From a bacterium (GTDB taxonomy: Bacteria > Planctomycetota > Planctomycetia > Pirellulales > Pirellulaceae): 10,678 nucleotides of DNA. Location: positions 1 to 10,678 of the forward strand of contig JAUIHJ010000234.1 in NCBI GenBank assembly GCA_030432015.1, given 5' to 3'. The notes beneath the pieces were generated by a model, which saw only the letters and a program-made list of their open reading frames with translations, ran no database searches and was not told the DNA's origin. Both the position numbers and the translations under genes were made by a program. This document shows, in pieces, positions 1 to 6,447 of the stretch. Each line of letters opens with the position of its first letter. The first letter of the stretch is position 1.

Positions 1-1854
1 CTCCCAAATCTCGGGAAGCTGCTGCATCTGCGCGCCGAACAGATCGACCCGCTGGCCACCGGTGATTTTTGTGTACAGCCCAAACCGCTTGGCGACCTGG
101 CCGAGCGTGATGAGTTTGTCGGGCGTGATTTCGCCACCCGCAACGCGCGGGACGACGGAATACAACCCGCCCCGTTGGATGTTGCCAAGAAACCGATCAT
201 TGGTATCTTGCAACGTTTGATGGGCGGGATCGGTAATCTGCTCGTTCCAGAGGCTCGCCAGAATCGATGCTACCGCCGGCTTGCAAACTTCACAGCCGTC
301 CCCTTGACCGTGGCTACGAACCAGATCGTCGAAGGTGCGGATCTGTTTGACCTGAATGATCTCCCAAAGCTCCTGGCGCGTGTAGGCAAAGTGTTCACAC
401 AGGTCGGTATTGACCTCTTTGCCGGCAGCGGCCAGTTCCGCGTTAAGAATATCCGTCACCAAGGGCAAGCATCCGCCGCACCCTGTCCCCGCTTGGGTGC
501 ATGCTTTGACGTCGCCGACGGTCGTGGAATCGCCGTCACGAACCGCGGCGCAGATCTCACCCTTGGTGACGTTGTTGCAGGAACAGACTTGGGCATCGTC
601 GGACATCGAATCCGCGCCCAATGCCACGCCTCCGCCGTTGCTGCCGACGATCAGTTCGCCCGGAGGGCAGGGGAGGGGATCTGGGCTCTTGGCCAGCGCC
701 GACAGGACGCCGTAATCCGTGGCGTCCCCGACGAGCACCCCGCCCAGCAATCGCGTGCCCTCCAGATCAAATAGCAGTTTTTTGTAAATGCCACCAAACG
801 GATCCTCGAAAACAAGTGGCTGGGCACGTTCGGGGCCTGCCTCGTAGTCGCCAAAGCTGGCGACATCCACCCCCATCAGTTTCAGTTTCGTGGACAGGTC
901 ACTGCACGTGAAGGACAATTGCTGATCGCAGAGATTGCCGGCCACGATCTCGGCCATCTCGTATCCTGGCGCGACCAGGCCGTAGATCATGCTGCCATGC
1001 AGGGCCACTTCTCCGATTGCGTAGATGTCGGGATCCGAGGTCTGCAGCATGTCATTAACGATCACACCGCCCCGCTCGCCGACGGCAATGCCGCAGTCTC
1101 GGGCAAGTTCATCCCGGGGACGAATGCCGGCCGAGACGATGATCATATCGACATCCAGTACCTCATCGTCGGAGAAGACCATTCTCTCCACGCAACCATC
1201 GCCTTGAATCTCCTTGGTGGCTTTATTGAGATGGACTTTGACACCCAACCGTTCGATCTCGCGGACCAGCAACCGCGAGCCCGCATCGTCCACCTGACGC
1301 GGCATTAAACGGGGCGCAAACTCGATCACGTGCGTCTCCAGCCCCAGGTCATAGGCTGCCTTGGCAGCTTCCAACCCCAGCAGTCCTCCGCCGATCACCG
1401 CAGCGCGCTTGACCTGCTTGCCGTAAGCAATAATCCGTTGGAGATCTTCGATCGTCCGATAGACGAAGACCCCGCGCAGTTTCACGCCCTCAATCGGCGG
1501 CACGAACGGGTAGGATCCTGTGGCCAGCACGACATGGTCGTAACTGATCGACCTGCCGTTGTCCGAGTGGACGATCTTTTTTTTGCGGTCGATGCGGCTG
1601 GCGCGGTCCCCGATGTGAATGTCGATTCCGTTGCGGCGATACCATTCGAGATTTGCCAGCATTAATTTTTCGGCATCGCGATGGGCGAAGAACGATGTCA
1701 GCCCGACACGGTCATAAGCGGCGCGAGGCTCTTCGCAAAACGTCACCACACGATAGTGACGCGACGCATCAAAGGCGACCAGCTTTTCGCAAAACCGATG
1801 GCCAACCATGCCGTTGCCGATGACGACGACCGTTCCGGTGTTTTTTGTGATCAT
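1..1854 (-). CDS. nirB: Assimilatory nitrite reductase [NAD(P)H] large subunit, NirB (C-terminus beyond window)
   Basis: The protein reduces nitrite to ammonium in the cytoplasm with NAD(P)H. 618 residues are visible from ATG at 1854; the frame stays open to base 1, so roughly the last 200 residues, carrying the siroheme/4Fe-4S half, are missing. Seen in order: an N-terminal FAD-binding GNGMVG (residues 13-18); a NAD(P)H-binding GGGLLG (155-160); an FAD-contacting YAIGE near 278; a BFD-type [2Fe-2S] domain with Cys424-x-Cys426 and Cys459-x2-Cys462; a second, partial BFD-like segment with Cys521-x2-Cys524; then the start of the nitrite/sulfite reductase ferredoxin-like half domain (about 555-618, including TGGQRVDLFG). 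This order is the NirB signature. The gene starts 37 bp after the nitrate reductase stop, so it is very probably the third gene of the same operon. The ribosome site is weak (AAGAG about 5 nt before ATG). Identification is firm; NADH versus NADPH preference cannot be read. Confidence 0.96.
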   Translation of the reverse strand, partial: MITKNTGTVVVIGNGMVGHRFCEKLVAFDASRHYRVVTFCEEPRAAYDRVGLTSFFAHRDAEKLMLANLEWYRRNGIDIHIGDRASRIDRKKKIVHSDNGRSISYDHVVLATGSYPFVPPIEGVKLRGVFVYRTIEDLQRIIAYGKQVKRAAVIGGGLLGLEAAKAAYDLGLETHVIEFAPRLMPRQVDDAGSRLLVREIERLGVKVHLNKATKEIQGDGCVERMVFSDDEVLDVDMIIVSAGIRPRDELARDCGIAVGERGGVIVNDMLQTSDPDIYAIGEVALHGSMIYGLVAPGYEMAEIVAGNLCDQQLSFTCSDLSTKLKLMGVDVASFGDYEAGPERAQPLVFEDPFGGIYKKLLFDLEGTRLLGGVLVGDATDYGVLSALAKSPDPLPCPPGELIVGSNGGGVALGADSMSDDAQVCSCNNVTKGEICAAVRDGDSTTVGDVKACTQAGTGCGGCLPLVTDILNAELAAAGKEVNTDLCEHFAYTRQELWEIIQVKQIRTFDDLVRSHGQGDGCEVCKPAVASILASLWNEQITDPAHQTLQDTNDRFLGNIQRGGLYSVVPRVAGGEITPDKLITLGQVAKRFGLYTKITGGQRVDLFGAQMQQLPEIWE

Positions 1855-1891
1855 GGGTACTCTTTTGGACCGCAGCCGTGGAGCTGAGATG

Positions 1892-4126
1892 TTAAGGTTC
1901 CAAGCGGATTCGCACTGCACAGTCTTTGTAAGAAGGCTGTTTCGAGTACGGGTCAAAGTGCGGGTGCGTTAATTTGTTCGTGGTCGCGTAATGCATCGGA
2001 ATGAAGACTTGACCTTGGCGAACAGCACGTGTTACGAAGGCCTTGGCGCGTAGCCGGCCACGTTGTGATTCGACGATCAACCATTGGTTGGGCGCGATGC
2101 CTTCTCGCGCCGCATCCGACGGGTGGATCTCGACGTAAATGTCCGCCGGGTAGAGCGAGCGTAACGTGGCCGAATTGCGTGTCCGCGTCTGCGTGTGCCA
2201 TTGCGACGCGGTTCCCCGGCCTGTCAGGAGCAGGTAGGGAAACTTGGTGCAGGGAGGTTCGGGCATCGCCCGAGGCGATTCAAACAGAAATCTCGCGAGG
2301 CGATCGGCGTGATAGAAGCTGCCGTCCTCGAACAGACGCCGCTCGGGGCCGGGATGGTCGTCGTCGCTGGACGCCGCCATCGCCTCGGTAAACGGCCACT
2401 GGATTCCGCCGCGTTCGTCCAGGTGCCGATAGTCGCGAATACCTGTGATGTCGCAAGGCCGTCCCCGTGAGAGTTGTTTCAACGTCTGAAAGAGGGACTC
2501 TGGATCTGGCCATTGTTCGAATAATTCCGCACATCCCCAGTAGTGCGCGATCAGTTTGAAAATGGAGAAATCGGCGAGCGCCTGGCCGGGTGCTTTGGAA
2601 ACTTTCTTGATCAGGCCGACCCGGCGTTCCGAGTTGATAAACGTTCCTTCCTTCTCGCCCCAGCCCGCGGCAGGGAGGACCAGGTCCGCCAACTGTGCGG
2701 TCTCCGAACTGTGGTACATGTCCTGGACGACGAGAAAATCGAGCCGACTCAGAATGTCGTGGCAGGTGTCCTGGTTAATCCACGAGTGTGCCGGATTGGT
2801 GGCAATGACCCACAGGCCCTTGATCTTGCCCTTCAGGATGCCTTCGATGATCTGGTGATAGGCCCAGCTCGGTTCGGTGGGGATGCGGTCGGCGCCGATT
2901 CCCAGGATCTCGGCGACCTGGCTGCGATCGTGGGCGTCTTGGAATTCGCGACCGCCCAGCAGGTTGGTGGTGTTGCTGAACAGACGCGACCCCATCGCAT
3001 TGCATTGGCCGGTAATGGAGTTGGCGCCCGTACCGGGACGGCCAATGTTGCCGGTCATCAAGGCCAGGTTGATGATCGCCTGTGCCGTTCGCACGCCCTC
3101 GTAGCTCTGGTTGACGCCCATCGTCCACCAGAATGAAACGCTTTGGCCAGCGTGGATGGTGGCGGCCAGCTGTTGCAACTCTGCTTCCCCGATGCCGCTT
3201 GCCTGGGCAACATGCGCGGGAGTGAATTCGGCGACAAAGTCACAAAAGGCGTCAAAGTCGGCGGTGTGGGCGTCGATGAAGGGGCGGTCGATCCAGTCGT
3301 TGGTAATCAGGATATGAGCAATCCCATACAGCACCGCGAGGTCCGACTTGGGCTCGATCGCCAGATGTTGCGTTGCGCACATCGCGGTCTCTGTGGTTCG
3401 CGGATCGATCACGACAATCGCCGGCTGATGGGGATTGCGACAGACACGCTGCCACATGATCGGATGCGCCAGACAGAGGTTCGAACCGATCAGGACAATT
3501 ACGTCCGAGGTCTCGAAGTCCGCGTACGTGTAGGGAGGCGCGTCGAACCCGAAGGCCTGCTTGTACGCGACCGCCGCCGTCGCCATGCATTGACGCGTGT
3601 TGCCATCGCCGTGGCGGATGCCCATCCCGAATTTTGCCAGCGAGCCCAGCAGCGCCATCTCTTCGGTGGGGATTTGGCCCGTGCTGAGAAACGCGACGGC
3701 ATCGTTACCGTGTTGCGATTGGATGCTTTTGAATCGCTCGCAAAACGATTGCATGGCGACTTCCCAGTCCACCGGCGCGAGCTTTCCGCGGGCGTTGCGC
3801 AACAGCGGGGTCGTCGCGCGGTCCGGCGAGTCCAGGACGGTCAACGCTTCCCAGCCCTTTGGGCAGGCCATTCCCAAATTCACCGGATAGTCCGAGTTCG
3901 GCGTCAGATTGATCGCCTCGCCGGCGCGGAGATGAACGTTCAAGCTGCAGCCAGTCGAACAATATCCGCAGACCATCGCGGTCGTTGCATCGGGTGCGCA
4001 CGTCGCGGGCACCTTGCCCAAGCCATACGGGCCCGGCGTCAGCAGCAGGTCGCTGGTGAGCGGCCCGTTACGCTGGATCAACCGGGAGCTGAGCGGTGGA
4101 GTGATTGCTTTGGCGGATGTCGACAT
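1892..4126 (-). CDS. nasA: Assimilatory nitrate reductase catalytic subunit (Mo-bis-MGD, NasA/NarB type)
   Basis: The protein reduces nitrate to nitrite at a molybdopterin-guanine-dinucleotide site. It has 744 residues, close to the cyanobacterial NarB length. The N-terminal [4Fe-4S] motif is Cys53-x2-Cys56-x3-Cys60-x27-Cys88. The likely Mo ligand is Cys180 in RQCMATA. Residues about 331-381 hold the MGVNQS...TGNIGRPGTG...SITGQCNAMGSR block typical of assimilatory and periplasmic nitrate reductases, and the last ~115 residues form the molydopterin-dinucleotide-binding domain (LLTGRGTASQWH start). There is no twin-arginine signal before the Fe-S motif, so the enzyme should be cytoplasmic. It also lacks the C-terminal [2Fe-2S] BFD domain of proteobacterial NasA, so electrons must come from another protein; the fused DmsBC gene 26 bp upstream is the obvious candidate. 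AGGGA lies a few bases before ATG4126. Formate dehydrogenase is the main alternative, but the nirB and narK neighbours argue against it. Confidence 0.93.
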   Translation of the reverse strand: MSTSAKAITPPLSSRLIQRNGPLTSDLLLTPGPYGLGKVPATCAPDATTAMVCGYCSTGCSLNVHLRAGEAINLTPNSDYPVNLGMACPKGWEALTVLDSPDRATTPLLRNARGKLAPVDWEVAMQSFCERFKSIQSQHGNDAVAFLSTGQIPTEEMALLGSLAKFGMGIRHGDGNTRQCMATAAVAYKQAFGFDAPPYTYADFETSDVIVLIGSNLCLAHPIMWQRVCRNPHQPAIVVIDPRTTETAMCATQHLAIEPKSDLAVLYGIAHILITNDWIDRPFIDAHTADFDAFCDFVAEFTPAHVAQASGIGEAELQQLAATIHAGQSVSFWWTMGVNQSYEGVRTAQAIINLALMTGNIGRPGTGANSITGQCNAMGSRLFSNTTNLLGGREFQDAHDRSQVAEILGIGADRIPTEPSWAYHQIIEGILKGKIKGLWVIATNPAHSWINQDTCHDILSRLDFLVVQDMYHSSETAQLADLVLPAAGWGEKEGTFINSERRVGLIKKVSKAPGQALADFSIFKLIAHYWGCAELFEQWPDPESLFQTLKQLSRGRPCDITGIRDYRHLDERGGIQWPFTEAMAASSDDDHPGPERRLFEDGSFYHADRLARFLFESPRAMPEPPCTKFPYLLLTGRGTASQWHTQTRTRNSATLRSLYPADIYVEIHPSDAAREGIAPNQWLIVESQRGRLRAKAFVTRAVRQGQVFIPMHYATTNKLTHPHFDPYSKQPSYKDCAVRIRLEP

Positions 4127-4152
4127 AGAGTCCCTGGCCTGTTGAATGCCGG

Positions 4153-5850
4153 CTAACTGCCTGGCATTTTGGGGGCGACAACGGCGGTGAAATACAGGTA
4201 GCGTTCAAGCAATTCGCCGACAAGGCAAAGCAGCCAGACCAGCGAGACCATGGCACCGACGAAGAGCGGGTGAAAGCCGACTTCCGGCGCCAACCGGTGC
4301 TCGCCCAAGAGAACCAGCGGCAGCAAGATGCCGCCGACGATTCCAAAGAAGAACCGCGCGGCGGTCTTCATGCTGAGCTCGCCGGTCAAGAGCAAGGCGG
4401 TTCGCTTCAACGATGTGTGACGTTTGTTGCGTAACGCGGCAAAGATTGTCGCCTCGAATAACAACTTGAGCGTAGCGCCCACCGCCAGGACGAGGCAGAG
4501 CTGTCGGCCGTAGGCGCCCAGCACCTGCTCGATCGTCAAGCTGTTGGCGACCGCCGCGGACAGCAGCGAAATCAACAGTGCCGTCGGCAAACCCAGCACG
4601 ATCGACGTGCCCAAGAATTTGGTCACTGTAAACGTTGGGCTCCAGAACGCGCGCTGCGTATCGATGTAGATCATCATCGAGCAGGCCAGTGCCAGCAGAC
4701 CCGCCGCCGCCGCGGCCACACCGAGGCTCTGTTCGAGTGCGGCAGGAACCCGCCAGCCCGCAGTCGCGGCGCAGGCGGCCGTTACATAGGCCGAAGCCAA
4801 TCCGGCAAAAAGATTGAAGGCCAGAATCTCGCGGCTCAGCCACGACGTTGCCAACCCGATCATGGCGCGATAGGCCAGGTGCGGTCTGCCCAGGTGGAAG
4901 ATGGCCGCGAAGAGCCCCAAGAAGCCGAGCAGCAGCGCCGCGAGCAGGTGCACGGGCCGCACGTGCGCCGTGTCGCCGAGCCCCGCGGCGGTCGAGAGCT
5001 CCGATTGCATGAATTGCTCGACCACAAACGCCCCCACGGACATCTGCGTGAGGACCAACATCACAATCAACGGCAGGTGGCTGTGCGCTGGACGGGCCGA
5101 GTAATAGTCGGCTGGAAGGAGATTGCGAGGGAGGACGCGGTCACTCTTGTAGACGGTCGTGGGTATCGTGTAGCTCGGTTCCGGCGCGCCCGGCAGGAAG
5201 ACGTTGGCTTCACTCTCTTCGATGACCGCTTGCTGTGACACAATCGCGATGCTGATTGCCTGGTGCGGGCAGGCTTGGACGCAGGCCGGCGCCTCGCCCG
5301 ATGCGAGCCGATCGCTGCACATATCGCACTTGCGAACGATTCCCTTTGACTTGCTGTACTTTGGCACGTCATAAGGGCACTTCAACATGCAGTACTGGCA
5401 GCCGATGCACTGGTCATCGAGGTGGGCGACGATTCCGGTGAGGGGATCTTTCTCGTACGCTTTGACCGGGCAACCTTGCAGGCATGCGGGCTCGACGCAG
5501 TGGTGACATGCCGACGTGACGTGCTGCAACACGGGCAACGCGTCGCTGCCACCATGGAGCATGCCGACGCTGCGCCAAACTTCACCCTCCTCCAGGCCGT
5601 TCAAATTGTGGCAAGCGGTGACGCACGATTTACATCCCGAGCAAGCATTTAAGTCAACTTCGAAAGCGTATTGTTCGCCGGCGTTTGGCGAGGTAGCCGG
5701 GATCAGGTCGCGATAGTGCCGCGCCTGCGCGGGCTCCGTGGAAAATGCCTGCTGTTGCGCGAACTTTTCCACGGCCGTCGTCTGTTGCTGCTCCTCCAGC
5801 AATCGTTCGACCAGGAATCGCGAGGCATGATGGGGATCGACTTTGAGCAT
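4153..5850 (-). CDS. Fused DmsB-like 4x[4Fe-4S] ferredoxin and DmsC-like quinol-oxidising membrane anchor
   Basis: This is an electron-transfer fusion. From ATG5850 it is 565 residues. The first ~220 residues are a DmsB-type polyferredoxin with all 16 cysteines: 70/73/76/80, 115/118/123/127, 148/151/154/158 and 175/178/190/194, enough for four [4Fe-4S] clusters. The C-terminal half has about eight hydrophobic helices plus DmsC hallmarks (HLGRPHLAYRA, SWLSREI, ERYLYFTA). DmsC anchors take electrons from quinol and DmsB passes them to a molybdoenzyme, so this protein probably feeds the nitrate reductase encoded 26 bp downstream and holds it at the inner face of the membrane; the partnership is inferred from position. 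Start choice: the frame stays open to ATG6018, and ATG5988 also exists, but both lie upstream of the start site predicted from the sigma-54 match (about 5978), and the family usually begins shortly before the RFLVERLLEEQQ-like helix. No clear Shine-Dalgarno precedes any of the three. Confidence 0.9.
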   Translation of the reverse strand: MLKVDPHHASRFLVERLLEEQQQTTAVEKFAQQQAFSTEPAQARHYRDLIPATSPNAGEQYAFEVDLNACSGCKSCVTACHNLNGLEEGEVWRSVGMLHGGSDALPVLQHVTSACHHCVEPACLQGCPVKAYEKDPLTGIVAHLDDQCIGCQYCMLKCPYDVPKYSKSKGIVRKCDMCSDRLASGEAPACVQACPHQAISIAIVSQQAVIEESEANVFLPGAPEPSYTIPTTVYKSDRVLPRNLLPADYYSARPAHSHLPLIVMLVLTQMSVGAFVVEQFMQSELSTAAGLGDTAHVRPVHLLAALLLGFLGLFAAIFHLGRPHLAYRAMIGLATSWLSREILAFNLFAGLASAYVTAACAATAGWRVPAALEQSLGVAAAAAGLLALACSMMIYIDTQRAFWSPTFTVTKFLGTSIVLGLPTALLISLLSAAVANSLTIEQVLGAYGRQLCLVLAVGATLKLLFEATIFAALRNKRHTSLKRTALLLTGELSMKTAARFFFGIVGGILLPLVLLGEHRLAPEVGFHPLFVGAMVSLVWLLCLVGELLERYLYFTAVVAPKMPGS

Positions 5851-5904
5851 AATCGCCACTGTGCGGGGCACATCGGGAGTGCGGGCAACGTGAATCCAAT
5901 TCGT

Positions 5905-5938
5905 GACGGAGCCGTCGTGCGCCGCCCGGTAACGGCGG
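5905..5938 (-). promoter_or_regulatory. Two small adjacent hairpins in the predicted reductase-operon leader
   Basis: Read on the minus strand, the leader first forms CCGCC/GGCGG (5938-5934 with 5926-5922, 7-nt loop) and then GACG/CGTC (5916-5913 with 5908-5905, 4-nt loop). A leader with two hairpins recalls nitrate-responsive ANTAR antitermination leaders, but the loops do not show the hexaloop with conserved A1 and G4 expected there, and no U-run follows. Their role is unknown and they may be chance pairings in GC-rich DNA. Confidence 0.25.
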
Positions 5939-5988
5939 AACGAGGAGAGGGAGCCGCCGCATGATGGTTTGTGATGATCGCGGTTCAT

Positions 5989-6004
5989 TGCAAACAGTGT
6001 GCCG
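5989..6004 (-). promoter_or_regulatory. Sigma-54 (RpoN) -24/-12 promoter for the reductase operon
   Basis: The minus strand reads CGGCACACTGTTTGCA. Against the consensus YTGGCACG-N4-TTGCW it keeps the core GGCAC, the exact 12-bp GG-to-GC spacing and a full TTGCA -12 element; the outer T and G of the -24 box are replaced (C and A). GG lies at 6003-6002 and GC at 5991-5990, which predicts transcription starting near 5978 and a leader of about 128 nt to ATG5850. Sigma-54 control of nitrate assimilation is well known in other bacteria. Confidence 0.65.
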
Positions 6005-6048
6005 CCCTGTCTACGCATCGGCGGTACACCACGTATCCGAGAAATCGG

Positions 6049-6065
6049 GCACGCGGCGAGCGTGC
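6049..6065. repeat. Inverted repeat GCACG-N7-CGTGC between the divergent promoters
   Basis: This is a 5+7+5 dyad whose half-sites resemble the GCAC/GTGC halves of NtrC sites. NtrC sites usually have 7 bp between GCAC and GTGC; here that spacing is 9, so the match is imperfect. It lies about 80 bp upstream of the predicted reductase-operon start, nearer than most enhancers. Confidence 0.3.
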
Positions 6066-6135
6066 GGAGATTCGGCTGCGACCGATGTGTGCTGAATGGT
6101 TAGGCAGCGATGGCGTAGAGATCGCGCATCTTCGA

Positions 6136-6154
6136 TTTGCTCGGCAATTGCAAA
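6136..6154. promoter_or_regulatory. Inverted repeat TTTGC-N9-GCAAA, candidate shared activator site
   Basis: A 19-bp dyad containing the perfect palindrome GCAATTGC (6144-6151). Its centre, 6145, is within 1 bp of the midpoint (6144.5) between the two sigma-54 promoter matches, about 166 bp from each predicted start, a usual distance for a sigma-54 enhancer. The geometry is seen directly; binding by a specific regulator is inferred, and the half-sites do not match NtrC. Confidence 0.35.
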
Positions 6155-6283
6155 CCTTCAAATTCGCACAAGCGCGGCGGAGGAGAGCGGCCGCGTGTCG
6201 CGTTGGTCAAGCGAATGGCGTTGCCGTCTGGTGATGCTGTGCACGTGAACCGGATCGCCGTCGTGAACGTTTGCCCTCCGGCA

Positions 6284-6300
6284 CTGGCACGCACTTTGCA
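6284..6300 (+). promoter_or_regulatory. Sigma-54 (RpoN) -24/-12 promoter for narK, perfect consensus match
   Basis: The sequence CTGGCACGCACTTTGCA matches YTGGCACG-N4-TTGCW at every specified position. GG lies at 6286-6287 and GC at 6298-6299, exactly 12 bp apart, predicting a start near 6311 and a leader of about 137 nt to the narK ATG. A full match on the right strand upstream of a nitrate transporter is strong evidence that narK is activated by RpoN with an enhancer-binding protein. Confidence 0.8.
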
Positions 6301-6349
6301 TCGGCTCGGTGCGCGACCGCAACCGAAAAGGTCGTCGACCGAACAGTTC

Positions 6350-6357
6350 TCCTCTCC
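6350..6357 (+). promoter_or_regulatory. Possible anti-Shine-Dalgarno element in the narK leader
   Basis: TCCTCTCC is the exact 8-nt reverse complement of GGAGAGGA at 6431-6438, which contains the narK ribosome-binding site. An overlapping register (TCTCCTC 6348-6354 with GAGGAGA 6429-6435) is also possible. The 73-nt intervening stretch includes a 5-bp hairpin GGCGC/GCGCC (6397-6411). Pairing could hide the ribosome site; whether it forms is not known. Confidence 0.3.
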
Positions 6358-6430
6358 AGGGCTGCGTGCGGTTCGTCAAGAGACACAACCATTCATGGCG
6401 CTGCCTGCGCCGCACTTGAGCGACTCCCGA

Positions 6431-6437
6431 GGAGAGG
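6431..6437 (+). promoter_or_regulatory. narK ribosome-binding site
   Basis: GGAGAGG lies 10 nt before ATG6448 and is the strongest Shine-Dalgarno sequence in the window. It fixes the narK start, since the frame itself is open much further upstream (an in-frame ATG lies at 6271, upstream of the predicted promoter). Confidence 0.75.
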
Positions 6438-6447
6438 AATCCGTAGT

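Larger units (their letters stand above)
5851..6447. other. 597-bp divergent control region between the nitrate reductase operon and narK
   Basis: No convincing gene is seen here. The region holds two outward-facing sigma-54-type promoter matches (5989-6004 minus, 6284-6300 plus), two inverted repeats between them (6049-6065 and 6136-6154), and untranslated leaders of about 128 nt (reductase side) and 137 nt (narK side) if the promoters are used. The 10-mer CGAGGAGAGG occurs twice on the plus strand, at 5941-5950 and 6428-6437; the second copy is the narK ribosome-binding site. Small open frames here lack ribosome sites and recognisable protein features. Confidence 0.75.

Noticed and set aside
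175..1665. Several plus-strand open frames of 60-199 codons
   Set aside because: They lie antisense to the continuous, motif-rich nirB frame and show no recognisable protein features.
3143..4156. A 337-codon plus-strand open frame
   Set aside because: It is a GC-rich shadow antisense to the nitrate reductase gene, whose cofactor motifs are unambiguous.
5905..5938. Nitrate-responsive ANTAR antitermination leader
   Set aside because: Two hairpins are present but the loops lack the A1/G4 hexaloop pattern and no terminator with a U-run follows.
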